64,000 nt of DNA from positions 124,001 to 188,000 of the forward strand of contig NWBO01000149.1 in assembly GCA_002633275.1 (NCBI GenBank). Reading direction: 5' to 3'. Positions 9,674 through 19,900 of the stretch are shown here, piece after piece. Under the pieces are notes generated by a model that was given only the letters and a program-made list of their open reading frames with translations, had not been told where the DNA came from and ran no database searches. The stretch comes from Bacteroidales bacterium Phil12. Lineage in GTDB: Bacteria; Bacteroidota; Bacteroidia; Bacteroidales; P3. Numbering within the stretch: the stretch's first letter is position 1; every line of letters starts with the position of its first letter. The translations under genes and the position numbers were made by a program.

Positions 9674-9735
9674 AAAGTTGCGCAACTTTGTCGATGAAAG
9701 TTGCGCAACTATCAAGGGCAAAGTTGCGCAACTTT
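9674..9735. repeat. Three palindromes centred on TTGCGCAA
   Basis: AAAGTTGCGCAACTTT is a perfect 16-bp palindrome at 9674-9689 and 9720-9735; a 12-bp version (AGTTGCGCAACT) is at 9699-9710. The copies are 23 bp apart. They form the axis between left-arm units and inverted right-arm units. Confidence 0.85.
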
Positions 9736-9743
9736 GCTGCACG

Positions 9744-9806
9744 TTTTGGGCTGACTTGGAAAAGTTTTGGGCTGACTTGAACGAGAGTTAGGCTAATTTG
9801 GAAAAA
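9744..9806. repeat. Inverted 21-bp units (right arm of composite repeat)
   Basis: Three 21-bp units (9744, 9765, 9786) read TTTTGGGCTGACTTGGAAAA and variants. They are the reverse complement of the left-arm units at 9588-9650, so the whole element has dyad symmetry around the palindromes. Confidence 0.85.
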
Positions 9807-10023
9807 AGTACGGCTGTTTATACTCCAAAACCTCACTCCACGCCGCACGAATATAAGTATAAAGAACATAATCTTCAATACGCACAGCATAAGTATCAAA
9901 GCGGTGTGCAAAATCCAATGACCGATTTGGGTTAATCATTGAATAAAAGAGGAAAATGTCAATATGATAAACACAAGGCTGCCATAAAAATGGCAAAGTA
10001 AATGATGATAATAGCGGCAAAGG
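9807..10023. other. Intergenic stretch with no confident gene
   Basis: Lies between the composite repeat and the hinT terminator. A minus-strand ORF of 83 codons (9793-10044) crosses it, but it ends inside the repeat, contains the terminator hairpin and matches nothing I recognise. I see no other structure. Confidence 0.4.
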
Positions 10024-10057
10024 GCATAAAAAAACGCAAGGCAAAAAACCTTGCGTT
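10024..10057 (-). terminator. Intrinsic terminator of the HIT gene
   Basis: Minus strand: stem AACGCAAGG, loop of 7 nt, CCTTGCGTT, then a run of T. Stem positions are 10033-10041 and 10049-10057. Between the hairpin and the gene are degenerate direct repeats of about 21-22 bp (10051-10113) that include the last codons of the HIT gene. Confidence 0.8.
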
Positions 10058-10106
10058 ATAAATTTCTATCTTACGATTAAATTTCTACATACTTGCGATT
10101 AAAATT

Positions 10107-10499
10107 CTACATATTGGCGGCGATATTGGCGGCGATTTCCTTAAACTCTGCCTCTGTGAAACTCATCTTAGGGTTGGCAAAATTCAAATCTCCCTCCTTT
10201 TGCATAGGAACCAAATGAATATGTGCATGTCGCACTTCAAGACCGATGACAGCCATACCAACCTTAACGCAAGGATAAGCCTTTTTAATTGCGCTTGCAA
10301 TACGTTTCGCATAACATATATAGTCTTTCAAATCCTCGTCCGAAATATCAAAGATGTAATCCTCTTCTTTTTTCGGCACAACCAACGTATGACCTTTCTG
10401 TAACGGAGAAATATCCAAAAACGCATAAAACTTATCGTTCTCGGCAACCTTGTAAGAAGGAATTTCTCCCGCTATTATTTTTGAAAATATTGATGCCAT
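10107..10499 (-). CDS. HIT family nucleotide hydrolase (HinT-like)
   Basis: A 130-residue histidine-triad protein. The N-terminus SIFSKIIAGEIPSYKV and the middle segment HTLVVPKKE are typical of the HinT branch. The catalytic triad motif is His91-x-His93-x-His95 (HAHIHLVP). Family members hydrolyse nucleoside phosphoramidates and related AMP conjugates. It follows greA by 38 bp on the same strand and ends at a strong terminator, so greA and this gene probably form the end of one transcript. Confidence 0.93.
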   Translation of the reverse strand: MASIFSKIIAGEIPSYKVAENDKFYAFLDISPLQKGHTLVVPKKEEDYIFDISDEDLKDYICYAKRIASAIKKAYPCVKVGMAVIGLEVRHAHIHLVPMQKEGDLNFANPKMSFTEAEFKEIAANIAANM

Positions 10500-10537
10500 A
10501 ATCTTTATTTCTTACTCTGCAAATCAAAACACCACGC

Positions 10538-11011
10538 TTAACGTGATATTTTCGTTATCTTTAATTTCATTATACCGGCAGGAACTTTGACTTCTGCCAC
10601 ATCTCCGACTTGTTTTCCCAAAAGACCCACTGCAATCGGGGAAGTAACGGAAATCTTTCCCTGTTTGAAATCCGCTTCATTCTCGGGAACTATCTCGTAT
10701 GTCATTTTCTTTTTCAATGCAACGTTTTCAAACTCCACCTTTGAAAGCAACAACACCTTGGATGTGTCTATCTTGCTTTCATCAAGCAGGCGGGCATTGG
10801 CAACCAAGTCTTGCATCTGCACTATCTTGGCTTCCAAATGCGATTGAGCCTCTTTTGCCGCATCATATTCGGCGTTTTCACTCAAATCACCCTTTTCCCT
10901 TGCCTCTGCAATAGCCGCAGAAATGGCAGGACGCTCAACAGCAATCAGATGATGAAGCTCGTCTTTAAGTCTTTTCAGCCCTTCCGCTGAATAATATTTA
11001 ATTTCTGACAT
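10538..11011 (-). CDS. greA: Transcription elongation factor GreA
   Basis: A 157-residue elongation factor that rescues backtracked RNA polymerase by stimulating transcript cleavage. The N-terminal coiled coil carries the acidic tip motif EAREKGDLSENAEYDAAKEAQ. The C-terminal FKBP-like domain ends SVTSPIAVGLLGKQVGDVAEVKVPAG. The length matches the family (about 158). It lies downstream of the porV-like gene, separated by a 12-bp perfect hairpin at 11043-11075, and upstream of the HIT gene. Confidence 0.96.
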   Translation of the reverse strand: MSEIKYYSAEGLKRLKDELHHLIAVERPAISAAIAEAREKGDLSENAEYDAAKEAQSHLEAKIVQMQDLVANARLLDESKIDTSKVLLLSKVEFENVALKKKMTYEIVPENEADFKQGKISVTSPIAVGLLGKQVGDVAEVKVPAGIMKLKITKISR

Positions 11012-11042
11012 ATTTTTTTGTTTTATGATTTACAAATTAAAC

Positions 11043-11075
11043 GAATAGAAGACTATTATTTCAAGTCTTCTATTC
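11043..11075 (-). terminator. Hairpin between porV-like gene and greA
   Basis: Perfect 12-bp stem GAATAGAAGACT / AGTCTTCTATTC (11043-11054 / 11064-11075) with a 9-nt loop, 35 bp after the porV-like stop. The minus-strand tail is only moderately U-rich, so it may be a weak terminator or a processing site. Confidence 0.5.
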
Positions 11076-11110
11076 ATTTTGAATATATTTAACTATCTGT
11101 TATCTATATT

Positions 11111-12190
11111 TTACAAAGTCAATCTCACACCGACCGTATGGATTCCGCCCATAATTGCAGTGGTTCTATAAGCGTAATCGATAGACAGGTCTTTGCTACG
11201 TTTATCACCCTTTGCTTTGGATATTGTAGCGTTGATTGTAGCACCTGCCGAAAAGCCGTTAGAGAAGTTTGTTCTCTCGGTATTGGTATAAATATCGCTC
11301 GTACCACCGTCTTGATAAGTATAACCGCAACGAATCATAAACAAATTCTTGAAAGCATATTCAGCACCGGCTGTGTAAAGGTCTTTTGCAAATGCCATTG
11401 ACTCATAGTTTGCTGCCAACGTCAAACGATGTTCTTTTTCAGCAAATAAGAAATCGTAAGAAGCACCGATATTCAAACTTGAAGGCAACTCCCAAGCCAA
11501 CGAACGCTGTTCTACCGTCATATTGTAATCAGCATTCTGTATTGTTGACATGATAGAAAGGCCATCACCCGAGAAACTCATAGAAGGGCCCCAGTTCTTC
11601 AACGCAATACCGAACTTGATTTCATAATCGTTACCCGTTACATATTGAATACCTGCGTCAAAACCGACACCTGTTGCAGTAACATTGTCTATACCTTCGC
11701 TGATAACTTTCAACGTAATACCGGCATAGATACTTGAAGAAAACGCCTTTGCAAACGATACTCCTATATTCATCAAATTAGGGCTGAATGTACCACCTGT
11801 TGGTTCAGGAGCATTAACAGTTGTTCTATCAATCTTACCAAAACTCATAGAATTAACCGTCAAACCCAAAACGCCATAATCACCAAGATTTTGAGCCAAA
11901 CCCGCCGTAATTATACCTATATCGGAATTATTTAGATAGTTGGAATAGTTGATATAGAACTCCGTACCACCTGCATGTCCTAAACCTGCCGGGTTAGTAA
12001 ACAAAGCATCCAATCCTCTACCATTAGCAGTATTGACACCTGACCAACCGGCACTGCGAGCCCAAGGGTTAATCAACAACTCCCCTGCTCCGGCCGTACC
12101 ACGTCTGTCGTCGTTACCTGCTTTTGTCATATTAGGCACAAGCATTGTCAATAATATGACTAAACTGATTATTTTATGTATTTTATTCAT
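11111..12190 (-). CDS. PorV/PorQ family outer-membrane protein
   Basis: A 359-residue barrel of the PorV/PorQ family. Residues 1-24 are a signal peptide. The conserved opening TAGAGELLINPWARSAGWSGVNTANGRGLDALFTNPAGLG matches the 'A.R..A.GGA.....D..A...NPA.L' pattern of the family, and the C-terminus ends in an aromatic/leucine barrel strand (GVRLTL). In Porphyromonas PorV carries type IX cargo to the PorU sortase. Here it closes a three-gene set after a TonB-type receptor and a giant secreted protein, so it may serve that cargo specifically; that is inference. Confidence 0.82.
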   Translation of the reverse strand: MNKIHKIISLVILLTMLVPNMTKAGNDDRRGTAGAGELLINPWARSAGWSGVNTANGRGLDALFTNPAGLGHAGGTEFYINYSNYLNNSDIGIITAGLAQNLGDYGVLGLTVNSMSFGKIDRTTVNAPEPTGGTFSPNLMNIGVSFAKAFSSSIYAGITLKVISEGIDNVTATGVGFDAGIQYVTGNDYEIKFGIALKNWGPSMSFSGDGLSIMSTIQNADYNMTVEQRSLAWELPSSLNIGASYDFLFAEKEHRLTLAANYESMAFAKDLYTAGAEYAFKNLFMIRCGYTYQDGGTSDIYTNTERTNFSNGFSAGATINATISKAKGDKRSKDLSIDYAYRTTAIMGGIHTVGVRLTL

Positions 12191-12245
12191 AACTTCTATC
12201 TTTTCTAAGTTTTAAATCAAAAACTATTGCTTGTTTAACTAACTA

Positions 12246-15200
12246 TTATTGGAAAGAGTTCAAATCAACCGGACGCAAAGCGCCAAACCATTTAACCAAT
12301 TTTTCTCCAATACCATCAGCCTTAACATGAATTAGATACACACCGCCTGATATTTGAAGACCTCTTTCATTCTTCAAATCCCAATCAACACTCGTCAATG
12401 CAGTGCCTCCGCCTGAAACCAATGAAGCGGAAGGGCCTCTCAATTTACGAACAACCGTACCATCAACAGCATATATTGTTATATAACAATCAGGCGGAAG
12501 ATTGGTAATCTTAACCAAATTCTGAATCTGATCTTGCTCATACAAGTCAAATGCAAAATAAGGATTAGGAACAACCTGAATATCATCCAAAGCACTTTCT
12601 GCAATGCTTGTAACACCTCTCATAACAGCGATATCGCTACCAAGTGTGAATTGATACATTGGATAATTGTTGTTCATTGGAGTTTCAGGTTTATTGTTGT
12701 TGTCATAAGAACTTCCTGCCCAATTTAGTTGATAAGGCTTTCTAACTCTTATTTGAACAGTTGCATCAGTAGGTATCAACATAGGAGATTTGTCTTTATT
12801 TGCCTCATCTACACCTTGTGCGAACATTTGAGTCAATGGAGCAGGCATACCTACCCACATAACGGAAGCAAACAACGATTCAACTCTATCAAAAATTCTA
12901 ACGTTTGAACCACCAGTACCAGTCAAATCATCTAATTGTTTCAAAATATCATAAGCCCAAACGCCTTGGTCATATCTCGTTGGAGAAACTGTGGTAATTG
13001 AACCTAATTGAGGATTGATTCTGAACTGATTTGTTCCAAGAACATATACATAATGCATACCACCATAAGAACTTCCATTACCAGCAAGAGTAGGATTCCA
13101 CATCATATCACGACCATTGTACTGACCAAGAGAAGAATTTTCTCCGAACATTAAATTCAATCTTTCTCCTGTTTCCAAATTAATCGCATAACCAGGAAAC
13201 CAACCCATACCCTGAGGATAATCAGCATCTACTATGGCATTACCTTCTTTATCAACAGATGCATGCCTTCTTAATTGGAATTTCTTTGCACGTCCCTCTG
13301 TTACCGTAGTATCAGTACCCATTTCGATAACAGGACAACGAGTCCATTTTGAAGTATCGCTCGTAAATACAATATCAACGGATGCCAAATTATTCATATC
13401 ATTATATACTAATGAACGCATCTGCAATGGGTTACTCCAATCATTATTTTCAGTCTCTCCATTTACAAGGAAATATCTACGAGAAAATGCAGGGTGATTG
13501 TCTTCAAAAGATGTCAGTTTATATGGAGCCCATGTTCCATAAACAACATTCTCAAATTGGCTATTAGGATCCAAAGCGACTTTGTCCTCCCCTCCTGTCT
13601 CACGACGACGTACATAATAGTAATCCGAATTAGGGTCGGAAATGAAATTACCATCATCACCGGCAGGTACAGATGAACCACTTCTAATCCAATTGGTAAC
13701 CATAGATTCATCAGAGTCAGTGAAACCATACAACCAACCCTTGCTTGCATCTTTATATACAATGTTTGAAGACAAATATGCATCACTATTCAACGCATTA
13801 GCCACATATTGTAACTGAGTAAGAGTCATATTTATCGTTTCAGCAACATTAGGAATATTGTTAATCGATACAGAAATACCCAAATCAAATATTATCTGTT
13901 CATTAATATCGCATATAGGACGATCTGATATAACCTCATATACAGAATCTTTTCCGTCAAAATAAAGAGCCAAGTCAGGATTTACATTTGTCAATGCCCA
14001 AGTGCAACTATCCATAAGGTTAGGAGAATTTTGATTAGGTATCAAACGTATGTAATAATCACCTTGTTTTACGTTCAACGGATCAACGATAGAAATGTTC
14101 AACGGACCATAGTTCTTTTCATACTTAGGATGTTGAATGATGTTTGCAGTATTTGCAGGGTCAAACAAATTATCGACAGACTCAGAAGACAATCTCAAAG
14201 TCATACCACCATTTCCATTACCCTCTATACGGATAATTTCAGGAGAAACACCATAAGAAGATTGAACCAAAGTTCCGTTTTGTTCTGCTTGATTCATGTG
14301 AGGTATTGCCATAACAGGCTCAATACTGCTACCGTCACCTTTCTTTCTTGATGCTACATAAGGCTCTTTTTGACCGTCTATTTTTGTAGCGTCTTCAACG
14401 TTGTAATGTTTATAATCATTGTACGCATAAGCGATAGCAATGTAATAGTATTTCTTATTATTTACAATACGTTTGTCAGTAGTTGTTGCAAACATATCTT
14501 CCGTAATACTGAATGAGTGTCTGATACCTTCGTTAGCACCGCTGACCATTACCTGTGATGATGGATAGCCATTAGTTATTGTAACATTGGTCAATTCGGC
14601 AATAGGAGCATTGTTTTGGGCAGGGTCGTAATTTTCAATATCACACTGTGCAACCAAACGAGCCTTGCTATTGTCATAAATATCGGCAACAGATACAGAA
14701 GCGTCAGCCAACTGGAAGATTTGATAACCTTCAAATCTGTAATTTCTATCGTATTCGTGAGTTACATAAGTTGTGTCGCTACCATTGATTACCATTTCTT
14801 GATAATCTCTTGGTATTGTATTATCAATTTCGCTAAACTTCTCATTGAAGTTGTTGCTTCCAGGTTCATTTGTCAGATAAAGTATAATCTCTCTATCCAA
14901 TTCCTGAACAACAACATTAGGAGCATCAGGACCTTCAAATACATTGAAACAATTGTCGAACAATGCCTGGCACTTGTCATCGACCGTACGAAGCAATTCA
15001 ACAGAAGCCCAAGGACCACCGGTTGCAGCTTGTGCGAATGGAATACCAACAGTAATATAGTTGATTGCACCAGGTTTCAAAGTGAATGGACCGGCAGATT
15101 GCATAAAACGTCTATCGCCCGGCTCATTACCTGCTGTTTGTTCCGACCAGTTTTTACCTGCATATTCGTCTTCTCTACCGGTTTCTCTTACGCCCCAACC

Positions 15201-16880
15201 CCAAATATCAGAAGTTCCAGGAAACATAAAGTCTGCATAAACACCTTCTTCTACATCGGTATTATATCCATTACCTCCGAAGACCATACGTTTATTGTCT
15301 TTCCAATATCCTCTTAGGTAGTTGTAATAGTCAGATGCCTTATCAGGTTCTCCATTGGAAGCAATACTATTATTGTAATATACAAAACGTCTCATACCAA
15401 AACGCTCGTCATCAACAATACCATTACCGAAATTAACTCCGTTGATTGCACAAGCATCTACGGCATTCTTTGATTTTGGATACCAAGCCTTTTTATATTT
15501 GTAAGCATTATCAGTTAAGATGATATTCAATTTTATCTTATTTGTGTCCTTTTCATCCATCTTATCAACATTATTTGTATCAGCATAAGTTAAACCTGCT
15601 TCAACACAATATTGACCTAACTCTCTTCTACCATAATTTTCAATAAAGGCCTCAATATCTACTTTTGGATTATCACGTCCGTCAGGATCCATATAAGGAC
15701 CTTGGAAGAAGTCTATACCAACAGCAGGAGGGTTGCCGGAATAAGCACCTGTTCCAGGACCGTCAGTCTTTTGTCCATTGTAGCAATATCCCAAACCTCT
15801 CTCAACATCACAACCGACATAGTCATCTTGTGCATATCCTAAGTCTGTATCAACCCACTGGCTGAAAAACGTATTAGTCAATGTAAATGTAGAACGGTTG
15901 ATGATTTCGTATGAATAGAAAGTCATGTTGTTGATTTCATTATTCATAGTGAAAGCAAATGCCTGAGCACGAATTTCCAAACCGATAGGGTTCTCTGAAC
16001 CGGACTCGGTGTGAGCAGCACCCTTATCATTGAAAATCCACCAAATGGTTTCATCTCCTTTTAATACTTGATCGACAAGCAAACCATTGTAAGCAGCCAT
16101 TTTGCCACCTGTTCCGTAATTAGGGTTTGTCGTATCGGATTCCATTGTAGGTATTGGAGTATATGTACTACCTGCAGGCAATTCTGCTTTAATTTTAGCT
16201 GGACACAAAACTCCTTCAAAATCATAATATGGATAATCACCATCATTATACTCGTATATACCATTCTTATTTTGATCGTAGAAAGGAGCTAAGAATTTAG
16301 ATTGTTTCAAAGAAGTATTACCGTTTCCCGGCCAATTCCTTATAACATCTGTAAGTGTCTCCGGATCGTAAGTTCCAGGGATAGGCTTACCTTCAGAATC
16401 CTTTTCAAAAGAGTTAATGAACGCCTGTACTTCTGCTCTTGTGATTTTATATAATTTATCCCATTCATCACAAACAGCTTTATTTACAGAAGCATTAGCA
16501 TCAACGGTCAATGGACCCGGCCAAAAATCATCACCGGATTGACCAAATTTCAAAGCTGCCACACGCAACTGCTGGTTTTCGTCTTGTCCTCCAATCCACA
16601 AAGCCGCACAGAACATTGCAGTACTATTACCGTCTTTTGGCACATAGTATTGTGCTGTGGAACCGTCATACCACATATTACCGCCTTGGTTAATACGAGC
16701 ACGGACATTGTTTATACTTAATTCCGCAGAGCCCTGAGCACGTCTACATCTCTCAAGATCTCCTGCCTTTGTTACAACTTTTTTAGCAACCTTTCCTTTG
16801 TATGGTAACGCATCGGCAGATATGCTAACAAAGCATAAACAAAACATTAATAACGTTAATTTACGAACAATATGTTTCAT
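12246..16880 (-). CDS. Giant secreted protein with C-terminal T9SS/FlgD-like domain
   Basis: A 1544-residue exported protein. A signal peptide ends about residue 24 (SISADA). The N-terminal block has a pattern I associate with large Bacteroidota secreted proteins: INNVRARINQGGNMWYDG, then MFCAALWIGG and DDFWPGPL. The middle is a long series of Asp/Asn/Tyr-rich extracellular segments. The last 110 residues begin DIQVVPNPYFAF, continue YITIYAVDGTVVRKL and VDWDLKNERG, and end with GGVYLIHVKADG. This resembles FlgD-like / type A T9SS sorting domains. Enzymatic activity is not evident. It lies 35 bp after the TonB-type receptor and 55 bp before the PorV-like gene. Confidence 0.75.
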   Translation of the reverse strand: MKHIVRKLTLLMFCLCFVSISADALPYKGKVAKKVVTKAGDLERCRRAQGSAELSINNVRARINQGGNMWYDGSTAQYYVPKDGNSTAMFCAALWIGGQDENQQLRVAALKFGQSGDDFWPGPLTVDANASVNKAVCDEWDKLYKITRAEVQAFINSFEKDSEGKPIPGTYDPETLTDVIRNWPGNGNTSLKQSKFLAPFYDQNKNGIYEYNDGDYPYYDFEGVLCPAKIKAELPAGSTYTPIPTMESDTTNPNYGTGGKMAAYNGLLVDQVLKGDETIWWIFNDKGAAHTESGSENPIGLEIRAQAFAFTMNNEINNMTFYSYEIINRSTFTLTNTFFSQWVDTDLGYAQDDYVGCDVERGLGYCYNGQKTDGPGTGAYSGNPPAVGIDFFQGPYMDPDGRDNPKVDIEAFIENYGRRELGQYCVEAGLTYADTNNVDKMDEKDTNKIKLNIILTDNAYKYKKAWYPKSKNAVDACAINGVNFGNGIVDDERFGMRRFVYYNNSIASNGEPDKASDYYNYLRGYWKDNKRMVFGGNGYNTDVEEGVYADFMFPGTSDIWGWGVRETGREDEYAGKNWSEQTAGNEPGDRRFMQSAGPFTLKPGAINYITVGIPFAQAATGGPWASVELLRTVDDKCQALFDNCFNVFEGPDAPNVVVQELDREIILYLTNEPGSNNFNEKFSEIDNTIPRDYQEMVINGSDTTYVTHEYDRNYRFEGYQIFQLADASVSVADIYDNSKARLVAQCDIENYDPAQNNAPIAELTNVTITNGYPSSQVMVSGANEGIRHSFSITEDMFATTTDKRIVNNKKYYYIAIAYAYNDYKHYNVEDATKIDGQKEPYVASRKKGDGSSIEPVMAIPHMNQAEQNGTLVQSSYGVSPEIIRIEGNGNGGMTLRLSSESVDNLFDPANTANIIQHPKYEKNYGPLNISIVDPLNVKQGDYYIRLIPNQNSPNLMDSCTWALTNVNPDLALYFDGKDSVYEVISDRPICDINEQIIFDLGISVSINNIPNVAETINMTLTQLQYVANALNSDAYLSSNIVYKDASKGWLYGFTDSDESMVTNWIRSGSSVPAGDDGNFISDPNSDYYYVRRRETGGEDKVALDPNSQFENVVYGTWAPYKLTSFEDNHPAFSRRYFLVNGETENNDWSNPLQMRSLVYNDMNNLASVDIVFTSDTSKWTRCPVIEMGTDTTVTEGRAKKFQLRRHASVDKEGNAIVDADYPQGMGWFPGYAINLETGERLNLMFGENSSLGQYNGRDMMWNPTLAGNGSSYGGMHYVYVLGTNQFRINPQLGSITTVSPTRYDQGVWAYDILKQLDDLTGTGGSNVRIFDRVESLFASVMWVGMPAPLTQMFAQGVDEANKDKSPMLIPTDATVQIRVRKPYQLNWAGSSYDNNNKPETPMNNNYPMYQFTLGSDIAVMRGVTSIAESALDDIQVVPNPYFAFDLYEQDQIQNLVKITNLPPDCYITIYAVDGTVVRKLRGPSASLVSGGGTALTSVDWDLKNERGLQISGGVYLIHVKADGIGEKLVKWFGALRPVDLNSFQ

Positions 16881-16915
16881 AACTTTTCAAATATTTCTAA
16901 TTAAACATTAATCCC

Positions 16916-19900
16916 CTAAAACTCGTATTGAACGCCTATTTCAACTCTTCTTGGAGAAAGATAATTGTAACTAGAATTATCCAAGTACATCATATAGTAA
17001 TTTCTATATGCTTTTTCATCAAGTTGAGATCTGATTGCAGTCTGAGTTTCCGGATCTGTCAAATAACCATTATCATCAGGGTCGCCGGTTACACCATATA
17101 CTCCCATAACACCCTTAGTGTCAAGAACGTTATAAATAGTACAGAATGCATTTAACATAGTGTTACGCTTACCAACTTTGAACATAAACGCCTTATTGAT
17201 AGTCATATCAAAACGGAAAATCCAAGGCAAACGGGCACCACGATAACTACCGACAATTGTAGATTGCGTATTACTGAAATACTTTGTATAAGGAGCTCCT
17301 GATTGAGCCAAACCTGTTATATTAACACCAAAATTTTGTAACCATTTAATGGTTTTAACTTTTGCTTCGCCATTCTTGTCTGTAACAATTCTCTTTGTTG
17401 TAGGACCATTGTATTTATCGCCTCCGTCAAATCTGAAATCCAAACCTAACTTGAAAGCATGACGTCTATCATCACTGATAGGGAACATCATCTTAACATT
17501 AGGGTAACCGGCTCTAATCAAAGAAAGAATTGTCGTAGTAGGAAGACCTGTTGTACCTTCTGCATATTGCAAAGTGTAACTAGCAGAAATTCTAACATTT
17601 CTTGAACGTCTCAAATCATATCCTACTGTCAAACCTTTGGTTGTTCTGAAATCTTGATTATCATAAGAATAGTACATTGTAGTAGGGTCTGCACCAACAT
17701 ACTGAACCAAGTTGATAAGGTCTCTTGTTTGTTTGTAGTAAGCAGAGATTGATAATGCAGCACTTTCTGACAACGCCTGTTGGAATGACAACTCATAGTT
17801 TGTAATCTTTTCAGGTTTCAAGTTTGGATTTGTCAATGCTGCACCACTTTGTCTTTCCATAAACAAGTAACTTACATAATTTGCTTGCCAATAACCTGAA
17901 CCCGGTCTTCTTGCGATAACATCATAAGATGCTTTGAACTCTGATTTATCAGAAACAGGGAACGAGAATGCTATACGAGGCATAACAACAATCTGCGGTT
18001 CATAATCTTTAAATGCTTCCGTACTGATGGTTTCAGGAAGACCGGTATCTTGCAACAAGCCTTTTCTAAATGGCAATGGCTGTCCCGATGCACCAGAAAC
18101 TCTACTTGGGTCGGAAACAATTTCTCCACTTGCAGTATACCATGTAGAAGCTGAACCTTCTCCCGAACGGTAACCGGTAATATTAACGCCTTGGAAGTTA
18201 TTGCTCAAACCACTATTCAATGTATTTACATAAACAATAGCATCATCTGGAACGCCGGCAGGAATATCTGTTCTGCCATTGTTTTTCATATCAGCCACCG
18301 TATAAGAAGCATATAATAAATATGGGTCTTTCAAACCTTGTTGATTACCATCATATCTATCAACACGAACACCGATATTGAATATCAAATCTCTAAAATT
18401 GAATCTGTCTTGTATATAACCTGCCATATATATCGGTTGCCAAGCACCCAATTCTCTTTTACCATTAGTTCCGTTGAAATAATCCTGCAAAGATGTTTTT
18501 CCTGTTATTTTCTTTCCGGTGTAATCATAACCTGAAAAACTAACATAGGAATTTCCTGCATTATACAACTCATCAACAGACAACATATCTATAGAGAATG
18601 TTGAAGGATCGTAAGAATCTATATCAATATATTCCGTTCCGGTTATATTACCATATAACTTTTGTCTTATACTCTTATCAAAATAAGTTTGAGAACCTTC
18701 ATCATATTTTCTATCGTATGAAACAACCGGATAGGCACCGCTATAATCGATGATAGGATTATCCAAATCTTGGTAAAGAATATGTTGGTTTGCTTCTTGT
18801 TTCATCAAAGTCCAAAGACCGCCAGCAGCCAAACTATAACTTCTATATATTGCTTGATCATATTGGAAACCTAATTCCAATATATGTCTGCCTATTGTAG
18901 CAGACAAAGTAGCCGTAGCATATATCTGTTGAGTTTCAGATTTAGAATATCCTGTTACAGGAACACCTACATTGGAATACATTCCATATATTGAACCAGG
19001 TGTATCACCATTAACCAAACCATACATTGATCTGATATTTGTGTAATTAATCAAACTTGAACGATAATCGGCAAACATCTCATCATTATATAACTGAGAA
19101 GTATAAGCTGCAAGTCCAGGGTTGTCGTCAGAAGGAGTAAAATCAACTCTGTAATCTAACCAACCATTTTGCTGATAAACGTATTCATTATAACCATCTC
19201 CGTCAATATCCATTTTAGTTAAAGCGTAAGTCGGTCTTTTGTATGTATTAAATGTACCAATATGACCATATCTGAAATAATCGTCCTTAAAATCTTTATT
19301 GTAACTCTCCCCATAAGACTTCTGATAAGATCCGACTAACTGTAACATAACATCTTTAATTTTAGAACTTCCTTTGTCAGAAGATAATTTCTGAGTAAAG
19401 TCAGCCTGAACTTGATATTCATAAGATTCCGATTCACCATTGTTATCATTATTTAACAACATTGATGCAACACTACCACTTTTACCTAAACTATAAGAAA
19501 ATTCTCCACTAACTTTCAATATAGAAGTTTTATTCGGTCTAAATTCCAAACCACCTTCTATGAATGCAAAATTCGACCATAAATTGGACTTACGACCAAC
19601 TCTACGGAAATCTTTTGCTTGCAAATAAGAAGCCTCGTATTGTATAGACTGTGTTGTAGGATCGTATCTCAAAGGTGCTTGTTCAATTCTTTGTTTAACA
19701 TCATCATACGCCATAAAATAACGTCTATCTTTTGGACGATAATATGGGTCGCTTACATGCTGACCCCATGCAGACAAACGAAATCCTAATATAGTGTTTT
19801 CTGCTCCTGTTTCTTTATTTTTCTTTACAATAACAGGACCTGTCAAATACAAATCGCCACGATGATATCCTTGTGTATTGAAAGGTTCAGTAGTTCTGTA

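Noticed and set aside
9354..9791. Plus-strand ORF of 145 codons, and minus-strand ORFs at 9477-9668 and 9672-9911, over the large repeat
   Set aside because: All arise from the 21-bp (seven-codon) period, which keeps a frame open and gives heptad-like repeats on both strands. There is no plausible start context or family similarity.
9294..9806. Insertion sequence or integron-like element as explanation of the composite repeat
   Set aside because: No transposase or integrase ORF, no target-site duplication and no terminal inverted repeats bounding a coding segment were seen.
9793..10044. Minus-strand ORF of 83 codons between the repeat and the HIT gene
   Set aside because: It includes the HIT terminator hairpin at its start and ends inside the repeat. 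A decayed gene remnant remains possible, but nothing supports translation.
14616..15317. Plus-strand ORF of 233 codons inside the giant secreted-protein gene
   Set aside because: Antisense to a continuous 1544-codon gene with clear domains. Cys/Ile-rich composition is typical of antisense frames.
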